Assembly (NCBI RefSeq): GCF_012396615.1
Contig: NZ_JAAXPV010000002.1
Location: 1 to 64,000 of the forward strand
Source: Rothia terrae
GTDB taxonomy: Bacteria; Actinomycetota; Actinomycetes; Actinomycetales; Micrococcaceae
Direction: 5' to 3'
Length of the DNA stretch: 64,000 bases
Each line of letters starts with the position of its first letter. Within the stretch, counting starts at the first letter, position 1. The notes beneath the pieces were generated by a model. It did no database searches. It was not told the origin of the DNA and was given only the letters and a program-made list of their open reading frames with translations. The translations under genes and the position numbers were made by a program. Of this stretch, positions 17,566 to 25,642 are shown piece by piece.

Positions 17566-17604
17566 AAAGTGCGCTGTGAACCAAAAGTCACGGCGCACTT
17601 TTTT
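17566..17604. terminator. Terminator between rel and the AbiEi-like gene
   Basis: AAAGTGCGCTGTGA (17566-17579) pairs with TCACGGCGCACTTT (17588-17601), one G-T pair, followed by TTT on the plus strand and preceded by AAA. It can serve both convergent transcripts. Confidence 0.85.
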
Positions 17605-17616
17605 ACATTGAGATAA

Positions 17617-18363
17617 CTATCGGATTCTGCTGAGTGCCTCTACAACTTTAACGATATCTACGGCCCTATCTTTATTGCGAACGTAGGGGGTTTCTTGAAT
17701 ATAACTGATGATGCTCTCAGGCGTGCATCCGTATGGCGCATCAGACAGCGTGGTGGGCAGATAATCTAGAGCCAGGTTTTCATGATGAACAATCAAGTCA
17801 ACAACGGTTTTCAGGGGTGTAGTGCACGTCGTCTCGTGATATTGGGCGCCTTCAAGTGGATGCAAATGTACCTGGTGCACAGTTAGTCCGTGTCTTTTGA
17901 GAATCTCTTGATTGGGCCTTTTGAGCCTGTCGAAATCCATGTGCAGTTCTTCCGGTAATGGATTGAAGCCCCATGCCCAACCTGCAGTGGTGCGCGAGAA
18001 CCGCCCAGCTTGTCTGGCAACTTCAGGAACCGATGCACCAAGCGCTATGAATCGATGGCGTGGTGTAACGCTCACAGTATTTTGAACAAAAAATGTCCCC
18101 ACCAGATGCTTCAAGTTCAGGTCTGCAACTAGGGCTGAAGTCTCTTCGGGTTGTAAATCAAGAGAGCCGATATCAATCATTTCTTCCAGACACTGGTGAT
18201 TGAGAGACCTGTTGACCTCATTTTCTCGGATATACGGTTCAGGTTTTCGGACGGGTACAATTCTACGGCTCAACTGCGCTATCTGTTCAGCCTCAGATTG
18301 CTCGGAAGCATTAAGCAACGGGTATGGAAGCATCGTGAGAATTGAATGTGTGTCATGGCTCAT
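17617..18363 (-). CDS. Orphan AbiEi-like (type IV antitoxin family) protein
   Basis: 248 aa. The middle and C-terminal parts resemble the AbiEi antitoxin family: HRFIALGASVPEVARQAGRFS and AGWAWG followed by TTCTTPLKTVVDLIVHH, the counterpart of the family's usual 'T.P.RTl.Dl' segment. No winged-helix domain is obvious at the N-terminus, which is low-complexity, and no AbiEii nucleotidyltransferase toxin lies beside it, so it is probably not a working toxin-antitoxin pair. Start ATG 18363 has TACCCT (minus strand) seven bases upstream and looks leaderless. Single gene between rel and the DUF349 gene. Family assignment by eye only. Confidence 0.6.
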   Translation of the reverse strand: MSHDTHSILTMLPYPLLNASEQSEAEQIAQLSRRIVPVRKPEPYIRENEVNRSLNHQCLEEMIDIGSLDLQPEETSALVADLNLKHLVGTFFVQNTVSVTPRHRFIALGASVPEVARQAGRFSRTTAGWAWGFNPLPEELHMDFDRLKRPNQEILKRHGLTVHQVHLHPLEGAQYHETTCTTPLKTVVDLIVHHENLALDYLPTTLSDAPYGCTPESIISYIQETPYVRNKDRAVDIVKVVEALSRIR

Positions 18364-18370
18364 GAGATTT

Positions 18371-18376
18371 AGGGTA
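18371..18376 (-). promoter_or_regulatory. -10 box of leaderless AbiEi-like gene
   Basis: Minus-strand TACCCT, seven bases from ATG 18363. Confidence 0.4.
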
Positions 18377-18392
18377 CATGAAAGCGAGCGAT

Positions 18393-18444
18393 AAAAAATC
18401 GCGGATTCCGGAGGCTGTGGATAACTCCGAAATCCGCGAAATTT
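18393..18444 (-). terminator. Terminator of the DUF349 gene, with a DnaA box in its loop
   Basis: Read on the minus strand, TTTCGCGGATTTCGGA and TCCGGAATCCGCGA form the stem and T6 follows (plus-strand AAAAAA at 18393-18398). The loop region carries TGTGGATAA (18416-18424, plus strand), a perfect DnaA box. Confidence 0.75.
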
Positions 18445-18459
18445 TACGTCATAAACTAT

Positions 18460-19749
18460 TTAGTTATTGAGCTCAGAAGATGAAGCCTTCAAGGTCTCAA
18501 GCCACTGACGACGCGCATCCAGTGCCTCTTGCGCTTTCTTAATCTTGTTCGAGTTTCCACCAGCTTGCGCCTTCTCAAGGTCAGCTTCAAGTCCCGCAAT
18601 GGAATCTTCAAGCTGAGTCAGCATTGAGTTGGCGCGTGCCTTCTTTTCAGGATCGCTCTTTGACCACTTAGCGCTCTCAGCGTTGTGGATTTCATCCTGG
18701 ATTTTCTTGAGTTCGCCTTCGATGCGACGCACAGCTTTGCGGGGAACTCGACCGGCAGCATCCCATCGGTCAAGAATGGGTTCAAGTGCGGCCTTAGCTG
18801 CCTTTATATCCTTGACGGGCAGGATTGCGCGAGCTTCTTGGAGTAGCTGTTCCTTGACTGCAAGGTTGGCTTCATATTCTTTATCCAGCTCAGCGTTTGC
18901 TGCAGTGCGAGCGTCAAAGAACTTATCCTGCGCGGCGCGGAACTTAGCCCAGAGGGCGTCATCTTCACGGCGTGATGCGCGGGGAGCTGCCTTCCAACGA
19001 TCCATCAGAGCTCGGTATTTAGCGGTGGTTTCAGCCCAATCGGTTGAGGATGAAAGAGCTTCTGCCTCTTCAATCAGACCCTGCTTAACTTTCTTAGCCT
19101 TAGCGTTTGCTGCATCGAGCTGCGAGAAATGAGCGCGGCGTGCTTTATCGAATGAGGTGCGTGCTGCGCGGAAACGCTTCCAGAGCTCGTCTTCAATTGC
19201 CTTGGGCAAGAAGAGCTCACGCTGAACTTTCTTCCATTCTTCGAAAAGCTCATTCATGCGGTTGGATGAGTTCTTCCAGTGAATCTTGTCTTTATCCTGA
19301 GCCGCAATTTTTTCAGCTTCAGAAACAATTGCTTCACGAGCCTCAAGTGCCTGAGCACGCTTAGCTTCAGATTCCTTGGTTTCTTCTTCTGCGCGTTCAG
19401 CAATTTTGCTAGTGAGAGCGGCCAATCGCTCAGTAAGTTTGGTGTAGTCACCCACCATGTCACGCTTAGCAAGCTGGCTAGCAAGCTGTTCTACAGCCTT
19501 CTGTGTATCAGCGGCTGGCGCCTTGTTTTCAACTCGTGATTCAAGCAGGGCAACCTGTGATTCTACGTTCTGGAATTTGCGAGCGAAATAAGCGAGAGCT
19601 TCGTCAGCGGTCTTTGCCTCAGGCACCTGACCAACTACAAAATCTTCGCCTTCTACGATGACAAAAACGTGATTGTCTTCTGATACTCGGCCAAATTTGC
19701 GGGCCTCTTCGAGGTTGACGGTGGTGTTGTCGTCGGATTTGTTAGTCAC
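18460..19749 (-). CDS. DUF349 coiled-coil protein
   Basis: Cytoplasmic protein made of repeated DUF349 helical units, each centred on a W...F...rd.f motif: for example IHWKNSSNRMNELFEEWKKV, ELWKRFRAARTSFDKARRAHF, KYRALMDRWKAAP and LWAKFRAAQDKFFDAR. Very rich in Ala, Lys and Glu, almost wholly helical. The N-terminal FGRVSEDNHVFVIVEGEDFVVGQVP region is the conserved actinobacterial head. Function unknown, although homologues are widely conserved. GTG 19749 is chosen over the frame's first codon because AAAGAGAAG lies eight or so bases upstream and VTNKSDD is a typical start; about 429 aa. Confidence 0.85.
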   Translation of the reverse strand: MTNKSDDNTTVNLEEARKFGRVSEDNHVFVIVEGEDFVVGQVPEAKTADEALAYFARKFQNVESQVALLESRVENKAPAADTQKAVEQLASQLAKRDMVGDYTKLTERLAALTSKIAERAEEETKESEAKRAQALEAREAIVSEAEKIAAQDKDKIHWKNSSNRMNELFEEWKKVQRELFLPKAIEDELWKRFRAARTSFDKARRAHFSQLDAANAKAKKVKQGLIEEAEALSSSTDWAETTAKYRALMDRWKAAPRASRREDDALWAKFRAAQDKFFDARTAANAELDKEYEANLAVKEQLLQEARAILPVKDIKAAKAALEPILDRWDAAGRVPRKAVRRIEGELKKIQDEIHNAESAKWSKSDPEKKARANSMLTQLEDSIAGLEADLEKAQAGGNSNKIKKAQEALDARRQWLETLKASSSELNN

Positions 19750-19788
19750 CGCTAAAACTTCTCTTTCGTTTGGTGCATTAAAGCACAT

Positions 19789-20088
19789 ATGTACAACGTG
19801 ACGTCGTGAGTATACCTAACTCAGTGGGCATGGGCGCACGACGTCCTCCTAGTCTACTGTCGTCTGGTCTTGTTGCGCATCATTCACAGTGAATTTTGTA
19901 GGGGAAATGCAGGTCGTTTCCCGAGATACTGGTGTGACCAATCGTAACAGCTCATCAGCTTGTGAATCCGTGCGTTAGTTGGGGGAGTAGTGGTTTTTCA
20001 AGTAATCTTTAAAGTAACTGTGTTTTCCCGTTATCTGACGGGGATTACAGATTGGTAGTATCATCGTCCGTTTTCAGGAGTTTGAATA
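19789..20088. other. Divergent promoter region between the DUF349 gene and hisS
   Basis: 300 bases without a gene. Near the DUF349 start it holds a minus-strand TATACT (19809-19814) inside a 9-bp perfect inverted repeat GACGTCGTG/CACGACGTC (19800-19808 and 19837-19845). Near hisS it holds TAGTAT (20056-20061). No T-box motif was found, and the middle shows nothing convincing. Confidence 0.6.
20056..20061 (+). promoter_or_regulatory. -10 box of hisS
   Basis: TAGTAT 27 bases before ATG 20089; TTATCTGAC at about the -35 position is a weak match. CAGGAG serves as ribosome binding site. Confidence 0.4.
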
Positions 20089-21432
20089 ATGGCCCGTAAG
20101 GCTTCACTTTCTGGTTTCCCAGAGCACTTGCCTCAAGAGCGTCTGGTTGAGAATTTTGTACTGGATACTTTGCGTGAAACCTTTGAGCTCCACGGCTTTT
20201 CTCCTATCGAAACTCGTAGCGTTGAAACTATCGATCAGTTGCTGCGCAAGGGTGATATCGATAAAGAGGTTTACGCAATTTCTCGCCTACAAGAAGACGA
20301 TTCTCGCGGTAAGAAAGAAAAGCTGGCTCTGCACTTTGACCTCACTGTGCCGTTTGCGCGTTATGTCGTTGAAAATGCGGGATATCTAAACTTCCCCTTT
20401 ATGCGTTACCAGATTCAAAAGGTTTGGCGTGGTGAACGCCCCCAAGAGGGACGCGCACGTGAGTTTACACAGGCGGACGTTGATGTTGTGGGGGATGGCG
20501 AGTTGCCCTTCCGCTACGATGTGGAGCTCGCTCTAGTCATGGTGGATGCTCTCTCCAAGCTTCCGATTCCTGCTTTTAAGTTGCGCATCAACAACCGTAA
20601 ACTTTCCGAAGGTTTCTATAAGGGCATTGGTCTCGAAGACACTGCCGGCGTGTTGCGTTCTATCGATAAAATTGACAAGATTGGCCCGGACGCTGTGACT
20701 CAGCTTCTCAAGGACGAACTCGGTGCTAACGATGAGCAGGCAGAAGCCGCAATTAAACTGGCTCAAATCAAAACCGATGACACTTCCTTTGTAGAACAGG
20801 TTCGAGCTCTTGGTGTTGAGCATGAGCTGCTTGAAGAGGGCATTGCAGAACTTGAAGAAGTCATTGCAGAAACTTCAAAGCGAGCACCCGGTCGCGTCCT
20901 TGCTGATCTTTCTATTGCACGCGGCCTTGACTACTACACCGGCACCGTTTACGAAACTGTGCTGGTAGGCCACGAACAGCTGGGTTCCATTTGCTCTGGC
21001 GGACGCTACGAGTCTCTCGCATCCAACGGTAAGAAGACTTACCCCGGTGTTGGTCTGTCGATTGGTGTCACCCGTGTGGTCGCACGCATCCTGTCACAGA
21101 ACTTTGCTCGAGCCTCACGCTCAGTTCCCTCAGCAGTATTTATTGCATTGACCAATGATGAGATGTGGTCATCAGCTCAGGACGTTGCAGATAATCTTCG
21201 CTCACGCGGCATTGCGTGTGAAGTTTCTGCCAATGCGGCTAAGTTCGGTAAGCAGATTAAATACGCTGAAAAACGTGGGATTCCCTTTGTCTGGTTCTTG
21301 AACGAAAAGGACGGTGTTATCGACCACCAGGTCAAGGACATCCGATGTGGAGAACAGGTCGAGGCAGACCCGACCTCCTGGAACCCTCCGGCTGAGGATC
21401 TGAAGGTTTCAGTGACAGCGGTTGGCGAATAA
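20089..21432 (+). CDS. hisS: Histidyl-tRNA synthetase
   Basis: Class II synthetase charging tRNA-His. Motif 2 is visible as RYQIQKVWRGERPQEGRAREFTQ-like sequence near residue 105, and the histidine-specific loop is RGLDYYTGTVYE near residue 283. Motif 3 is the GVGLSIGVTRVVARIL segment. The C-terminal anticodon-binding domain ends the protein. 447 aa, normal for actinobacteria. ATG 20089 has CAGGAG upstream. In related genomes a peptidyl-prolyl isomerase and a metallo-hydrolase often lie between DUF349 and hisS; here they are missing. Confidence 0.96.
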   Translation: MARKASLSGFPEHLPQERLVENFVLDTLRETFELHGFSPIETRSVETIDQLLRKGDIDKEVYAISRLQEDDSRGKKEKLALHFDLTVPFARYVVENAGYLNFPFMRYQIQKVWRGERPQEGRAREFTQADVDVVGDGELPFRYDVELALVMVDALSKLPIPAFKLRINNRKLSEGFYKGIGLEDTAGVLRSIDKIDKIGPDAVTQLLKDELGANDEQAEAAIKLAQIKTDDTSFVEQVRALGVEHELLEEGIAELEEVIAETSKRAPGRVLADLSIARGLDYYTGTVYETVLVGHEQLGSICSGGRYESLASNGKKTYPGVGLSIGVTRVVARILSQNFARASRSVPSAVFIALTNDEMWSSAQDVADNLRSRGIACEVSANAAKFGKQIKYAEKRGIPFVWFLNEKDGVIDHQVKDIRCGEQVEADPTSWNPPAEDLKVSVTAVGE

Positions 21433-21466
21433 GCTTCACTGAACCGATAAACTTTTATTAATTCAC

Positions 21467-21518
21467 CGTGCCTACTCAACGGCACGCCCAGAACATAGTG
21501 AGCCAGTTAGAAGCTGGC
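21467..21518 (+). promoter_or_regulatory. Two small hairpins in the aspS leader
   Basis: CGTGCC/GGCACG (21467-21472 and 21481-21486) and GCCAG/CTGGC (21502-21506 and 21514-21518) lie between hisS and aspS. No T-run follows, so they are either a weak hisS terminator or leader structure. Confidence 0.35.
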
Positions 21519-21537
21519 GCCTACGAAAGGATTATGA

Positions 21538-23316
21538 GTGCTACGCACACATACCCTCGGCGAATTGACCGCCGAAAACATTGGTGAAACCGTTACTCTT
21601 GCAGGTTGGGTTGGACGCCGTCGCGATCACGGTGGCGTCGCATTCGTTGACTTGCGTGACCGTGAAGGTGTAACCCAGGTCGTCTTCCACAACGAAGCTG
21701 ATTTTGAGCACCTGCGTAACGAGTACGTCCTGAAGGTCACCGGTGAGGTCTCCAAGCGTCCTGAGGGCAACGAAAACCCTAACCTAGTGACCGGTGAAAT
21801 TGAGGTCATGGTTAAGGAGGTTGAGGTTCTCAATACTGCAGCGCCTCTGCCTTTCCAGATTGATGAGCATGTTGAGGTGGGCGAAGAGGCTCGCCTGAAG
21901 TACCGCTACCTTGATTTGCGCCGTCCCGAACCTGCTCGTTTGATGCGTCTGCGTTCAGAAGCAAACCGTGCAGCCCGTGAAGTTTTGGCTTCGGATAACT
22001 TCACCGAGGTTGAGACCCCGACCTTGACCCGTTCAACTCCTGAGGGCGCACGTGACTTCTTGGTGCCTGCTCGCTTGGCGCCCGGATCATGGTACGCGTT
22101 GCCTCAGTCACCGCAGCTGTTCAAGCAGCTTCTGCAGGTTGGTGGCATTGAAAAGTACTACCAGATTGCTCGTTGCTACCGTGACGAAGACTTCCGTGCG
22201 GATCGCCAGCCTGAATTTACTCAGCTCGATATTGAAGCATCATTCGTTGATCAGGAAGACATTATTGATCTCGGTGAGCGCATTGTGGAAGCAGTCTGGA
22301 ACCTTATCGATGTGAAGGTTCCTCGTCCTATTGAGCGCATCACGTACAAAGATGCAATGGAGAAGTACGGTTCAGATAAGCCCGACCTTCGTTTTGGTCT
22401 TGAACTTACTGAACTTACTGATTACTTCAAGGACACGACTTTCCGCGTCTTTAAGGCACCCTACGTTGGCGCGGTAGTTATGCCAGGCGGCGCTTCGCAG
22501 GCACGCCGTACCCTGGATGCTTGGCAGGAATGGGCTAAGCAGCGCGGCGCAAAGGGTCTTGCGTACGTTCTCATTCAGGAAGACGGCGAACTCACCGGTC
22601 CCGTAGCCAAGAACATCACTGATGCAGAACGTGAAGGTCTGGCTGCTGCAACCGGTGCTAAGCCCGGCGACTGCATCTTCTTCGCTGCGGGTGACGCTAA
22701 GGCATCACGTGCACTGCTCGGTTCAGCACGTGTTGAAATCGGTCACCGCACCGGCCTCATCAAGGATGGCGACTGGTCATTCGTATGGGTTGTAGATGCT
22801 CCCATGTTTGAACCCGCTGCAGATGCAACCGCATCCGGCGATGTGGCTCTTGGTAACTCAGCTTGGACAGCAGTGCACCACGCATTCACTTCGCCTAAGC
22901 CCGAGTTCCTCGATTCTTTCGACCAGAACCCCGGTGATGCCCTGGCTTACGCCTACGACATCGTATGTAACGGTAACGAAATTGGCGGCGGTTCAATTCG
23001 TATTCACCGTAAAGACGTTCAGGAACGCGTCTTCAACGTTATGGGCATTGGCGAAGAAGAAGCTCGCGAGAAGTTCGGCTTCTTGCTGGACGCGTTCTCC
23101 TTCGGCGCTCCTCCCATGGGTGGCATCGCATTCGGTTGGGATCGCGTTCTACAGCTGATTGGCGGTACCGACTCAATTCGCGACGTCATCGCTTTCCCGA
23201 AGACCGGTGGCGGTTACGATCCTTTGACTGCCGCACCTGCGCCCATCACCGCTCAGCAGCGTAAGGAAGCTGGCGTGGATTTCAAGCATAAGAAGGATGA
23301 GAAAAAGGACGCGTAA
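21538..23316 (+). CDS. aspS: Aspartyl-tRNA synthetase
   Basis: Class IIb synthetase charging tRNA-Asp. N-terminal OB-fold anticodon domain with [20 protein letters not shown], motif 2 in [20 protein letters not shown], the bacterial GAD insertion domain, and motif 3 [15 protein letters not shown]. 592 aa, normal. GTG 21538 is the start: it has GAAAGGA upstream and gives [10 protein letters not shown], the conserved N-terminus. ATG 21534 is out of frame. Whether it also charges tRNA-Asn cannot be read by eye. Confidence 0.96.
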   Translation: MLRTHTLGELTAENIGETVTLAGWVGRRRDHGGVAFVDLRDREGVTQVVFHNEADFEHLRNEYVLKVTGEVSKRPEGNENPNLVTGEIEVMVKEVEVLNTAAPLPFQIDEHVEVGEEARLKYRYLDLRRPEPARLMRLRSEANRAAREVLASDNFTEVETPTLTRSTPEGARDFLVPARLAPGSWYALPQSPQLFKQLLQVGGIEKYYQIARCYRDEDFRADRQPEFTQLDIEASFVDQEDIIDLGERIVEAVWNLIDVKVPRPIERITYKDAMEKYGSDKPDLRFGLELTELTDYFKDTTFRVFKAPYVGAVVMPGGASQARRTLDAWQEWAKQRGAKGLAYVLIQEDGELTGPVAKNITDAEREGLAAATGAKPGDCIFFAAGDAKASRALLGSARVEIGHRTGLIKDGDWSFVWVVDAPMFEPAADATASGDVALGNSAWTAVHHAFTSPKPEFLDSFDQNPGDALAYAYDIVCNGNEIGGGSIRIHRKDVQERVFNVMGIGEEEAREKFGFLLDAFSFGAPPMGGIAFGWDRVLQLIGGTDSIRDVIAFPKTGGGYDPLTAAPAPITAQQRKEAGVDFKHKKDEKKDA

Positions 23317-23327
23317 GACGCCTGTTT

Positions 23328-23345
23328 CACTGGTTATTACCAGTG
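23328..23345 (+). repeat. Small perfect hairpin after aspS
   Basis: CACTGGT-TATT-ACCAGTG, directly followed by ATATATTCC, which resembles a -10 box (TATATT 23347-23352) in front of the large hairpin at 23365. Confidence 0.5.
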
Positions 23346-23364
23346 ATATATTCCTTTAGCTGAT

Positions 23365-23434
23365 GGGGCTACTTCGGTTGAATCCAGACCCACTTTTAAG
23401 TTGGGTCTGTGAGCTTCGGGGTAGCCCCTTTTTT
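23365..23434 (+). terminator. Large two-level terminator (or small RNA) between aspS and dtd
   Basis: Outer stem GGGGCTAC (23365-23372) / GTAGCCCC (23421-23428) encloses inner stem CAGACCCA (23385-23392) / TGGGTCTG (23402-23409), and T6 follows. It is a strong intrinsic terminator for aspS. The enclosed inner hairpin and the possible promoter just upstream also fit a roughly 70-nt RNA. Confidence 0.75.
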
Positions 23435-23529
23435 GTCTTCGCCGTCTGTGAAAGACAAAGAGGGCCAACGACACTATTGGCTGTAAAGGGTAGATTTAAG
23501 ACATTCAGTGTACGAAGAAAGGTTTGACG

Positions 23530-23967
23530 GTGCGAGTAGTAGTACAACGCGTAAAAAATGCAACGGTGAAAGTCGATGGCAACGTGGTAGGTGCAGTTGA
23601 CGGGCCTGCTCTAGTCGCACTGGTTGGTATCACTCACGAAGATGGTAATGCCGAAGTCAACAAACTTGCTGAGAAAACAGTGAACCAGCGAATTTTTGAT
23701 GGCGAAAAATCTGCTACTGATATTGGCGCACCTGTACTTGCTATCAGCCAATTCACTCTTTACGCCGACATGAAAAAAGGCCGTCGTCCTTCGTGGTCAA
23801 AGGCGGCACCGGGTGAAATTTCTGAACCTCTGTATGAGCAGTATGTTGCCAAGTTACGCGAACTAGGTGTGTCGGTAGAGACGGGTGTATTTGGTGCTGA
23901 TATGCAGGTATCGCTTACTAACGATGGTCCCGTGACGCTTATTCTTGACTCGAAAGATCTTCTGTAA
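23530..23967 (+). CDS. dtd: D-aminoacyl-tRNA deacylase
   Basis: Removes D-amino acids (and misloaded glycine) from tRNA. The catalytic-pocket [17 protein letters not shown] segment (family SQFTLYA..kKG.RP.F) and the C-terminal [11 protein letters not shown] (family NDGPvT) are diagnostic. GTG 23530 gives the conserved start [13 protein letters not shown] and has AAAGG eight bases upstream; TTG 23524 is too close to it. 145 aa, normal. Its stop overlaps the ATG of rarA. Confidence 0.95.
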   Translation: MRVVVQRVKNATVKVDGNVVGAVDGPALVALVGITHEDGNAEVNKLAEKTVNQRIFDGEKSATDIGAPVLAISQFTLYADMKKGRRPSWSKAAPGEISEPLYEQYVAKLRELGVSVETGVFGADMQVSLTNDGPVTLILDSKDLL

Positions 23968-25337
23968 TGGCAGATTTATTTGACACTATGAGTTCTGAAG
24001 ATGATGCGGCAGAGCCAGAGATACGTCGCGCCAAGGCGCCGTTGGCGGTGCGGATGCGTCCACGCGTCCTCGATGAGATTGTAGGTCAAAAGCATCTTCT
24101 GCGACCGGGCTCGCCACTGCGTGTTTTAGCGGGGGAGTCTGGCTCAACGACTGCGCCGCAGTCCGTGATTTTGTGGGGGCCACCCGGGACAGGAAAAACC
24201 ACTCTTGCGAATGTCATTGCTCGAGCGGGTGGTCGCAAATTCGTTGAACTCTCAGCTATCACTGCGGGCGTAAAAGATGTGCGTGCCGTCATGGATCAGG
24301 CCTTGCAAGACAGAGACTTTCACGGGATTTCAACGGTCCTGTTTTTAGATGAGATTCATCGTTTTACAAAAGCTCAGCAGGACGCTTTACTTCCTGGCGT
24401 TGAGAACGGTTGGGTCGTTCTGATCGCGGCGACTACTGAGAACCCCTCATTTTCAGTGATTTCTCCCTTGTTGTCGCGATCAGTTTTACTGACTTTGACT
24501 TCGCTTGAGGACACCGATATTGAGGGGCTCATCAATCGTGCTGTTTCAGATTCCCGCGGTTTGGCAGGCGCTGTTGTTCTGAGCGATGAAGCCATGGAAC
24601 ATATAGTACGGGTTTCATCGGGGGATGCACGGAAAGCGCTAACCTCTCTTGAGGCGGCAGCTTCTGTGACTTTAGGTGAAGCTGATGCATCAGATAAACA
24701 ACCAGGAATCAGTATTGAGCACGCTTTGCAGGCACTAAACCAAGCGGCAGTTCGATACGACCGTAATGGTGACCAGCACTATGATGTGGTGAGCGCGTTT
24801 ATCAAATCTATCCGTGGTTCTGATGTAGATGCGGCACTTCATTATCTTGCCCGTATGTTTGAGGCAGGGGAGGACGCGAGATTCATCGCGCGTCGTTTGG
24901 TAGTTCATGCCAGTGAAGACATCGGAATGGCTGACCCCACAGCATTGACAGCTGCGATCAACGCAGCCCAAGCAGTGCAGTTCATTGGGATGCCGGAGGC
25001 TCGACTAAATTTGGCCCAAGCGACCATTCACTTGGCAACTGCTCCTAAGTCGAACGCTGTATGTGCGGCTATTGATGCGGCGCAGGCCGATGTCAAGGCC
25101 GGCGGTTCTGGTGCAGTTCCCATGCATCTTCGTGACGGACACTATCAGGGGGCATCAGCTTTAGGGCACGGTAAGGGATATATCTATCCGCATAATGTTC
25201 CACATGCGATAGCTGCTCAACAGTATCTACCCGAGAACCTCACCGGGACTGAATACTACAAACCAACGCAATATGGTGCTGAGCGGACCTTGTTTGATCG
25301 CCTATCAAAGATTAAGAATTTGCTCAGAAATAAATAA
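23967..25337 (+). CDS. rarA: Replication-associated recombination protein A (RarA/MgsA AAA+ ATPase)
   Basis: AAA+ protein acting at stalled replication forks. Walker A is LWGPPGTGKTTLANV, Walker B is LFLDEIHRF, and sensor 1 lies in LIAATTENPSF. The C-terminal tetramerisation domain includes EDIGMADPTAL and the family's GYIYPHN segment. 456 aa, normal. Overlaps dtd by one base (TAATG). Confidence 0.94.
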   Translation: MADLFDTMSSEDDAAEPEIRRAKAPLAVRMRPRVLDEIVGQKHLLRPGSPLRVLAGESGSTTAPQSVILWGPPGTGKTTLANVIARAGGRKFVELSAITAGVKDVRAVMDQALQDRDFHGISTVLFLDEIHRFTKAQQDALLPGVENGWVVLIAATTENPSFSVISPLLSRSVLLTLTSLEDTDIEGLINRAVSDSRGLAGAVVLSDEAMEHIVRVSSGDARKALTSLEAAASVTLGEADASDKQPGISIEHALQALNQAAVRYDRNGDQHYDVVSAFIKSIRGSDVDAALHYLARMFEAGEDARFIARRLVVHASEDIGMADPTALTAAINAAQAVQFIGMPEARLNLAQATIHLATAPKSNAVCAAIDAAQADVKAGGSGAVPMHLRDGHYQGASALGHGKGYIYPHNVPHAIAAQQYLPENLTGTEYYKPTQYGAERTLFDRLSKIKNLLRNK

Positions 25338-25389
25338 GCTTGTTGATTATAAATAGTTTGCAATCGGCTGGGGAGTAATTGCTAGGCGC

Positions 25390-25460
25390 TGATTGGTTAC
25401 CAGGTAGTTAAGGAATAAGTTCAGCTGGTTTAAAGCTGCAACTACCGGGTAGGTCAATCA
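25390..25460. repeat. Large interrupted inverted repeat
   Basis: TGATTG (25390-25395) plus TACCAGGTAGTT (25398-25409) pair with AACTACCGGGTA (25440-25451) plus CAATCA (25455-25460): 18 pairs with one G-T pair and a small internal loop. A further CAGC/GCTG pair sits in the loop. No T-run follows. Confidence 0.55.
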
Positions 25461-25521
25461 CTCTTGACGAGCGTGCGACTTCGCCGAATTTGTGGGGTGT
25501 TAAGAGGTTTAGACGCACTGT

Positions 25522-25557
25522 CACTTTTGGTTAATATTTATTTTAAAATAAAAAGTG
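25522..25557. repeat. AT-rich palindrome with flanking arms
   Basis: A perfect 16-bp palindrome, TTTATTTTAAAATAAA (25537-25552), lies within CACTTTT/AAAAGTG arms. It could be a terminator-like hairpin or a curved AT element upstream of the secreted protein gene. Confidence 0.4.
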
Positions 25558-25642
25558 TAATCATATATTGGGAAATATTATTCCTATCAATGACTCATGC
25601 TTACTATGAAGTATAAGTATCGACAGCGACGGTAAGGGAAGC

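Larger units (their letters stand above)
25338..25642. other. AT-rich gap between rarA and the secreted protein gene
   Basis: 305 bases without a gene. It holds a large interrupted inverted repeat (25390-25460), a 16-bp AT palindrome inside CACTTTT/AAAAGTG arms (25522-25557), and an AT-rich stretch with possible -10 boxes (such as TATAAG about 30 bases before ATG 25643). AAGGGA serves as ribosome binding site of the next gene. Base composition differs clearly from the flanking core genes. Confidence 0.6.

Noticed and set aside
19850-20088. Possible T-box or other riboswitch before hisS
   Set aside because: No AGGGUGG-like T-box sequence, no specifier-loop pattern and no terminator were found.
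21534-21536. ATG at 21534 as aspS start
   Set aside because: Out of frame with the conserved [11 protein letters not shown]-terminus, which begins at GTG 21538.
23371-23411. tRNA-like look of the segment with TTGAATCC and paired arms
   Set aside because: No acceptor stem, D-arm or anticodon arm of the right lengths; the T6 tail fits a terminator.
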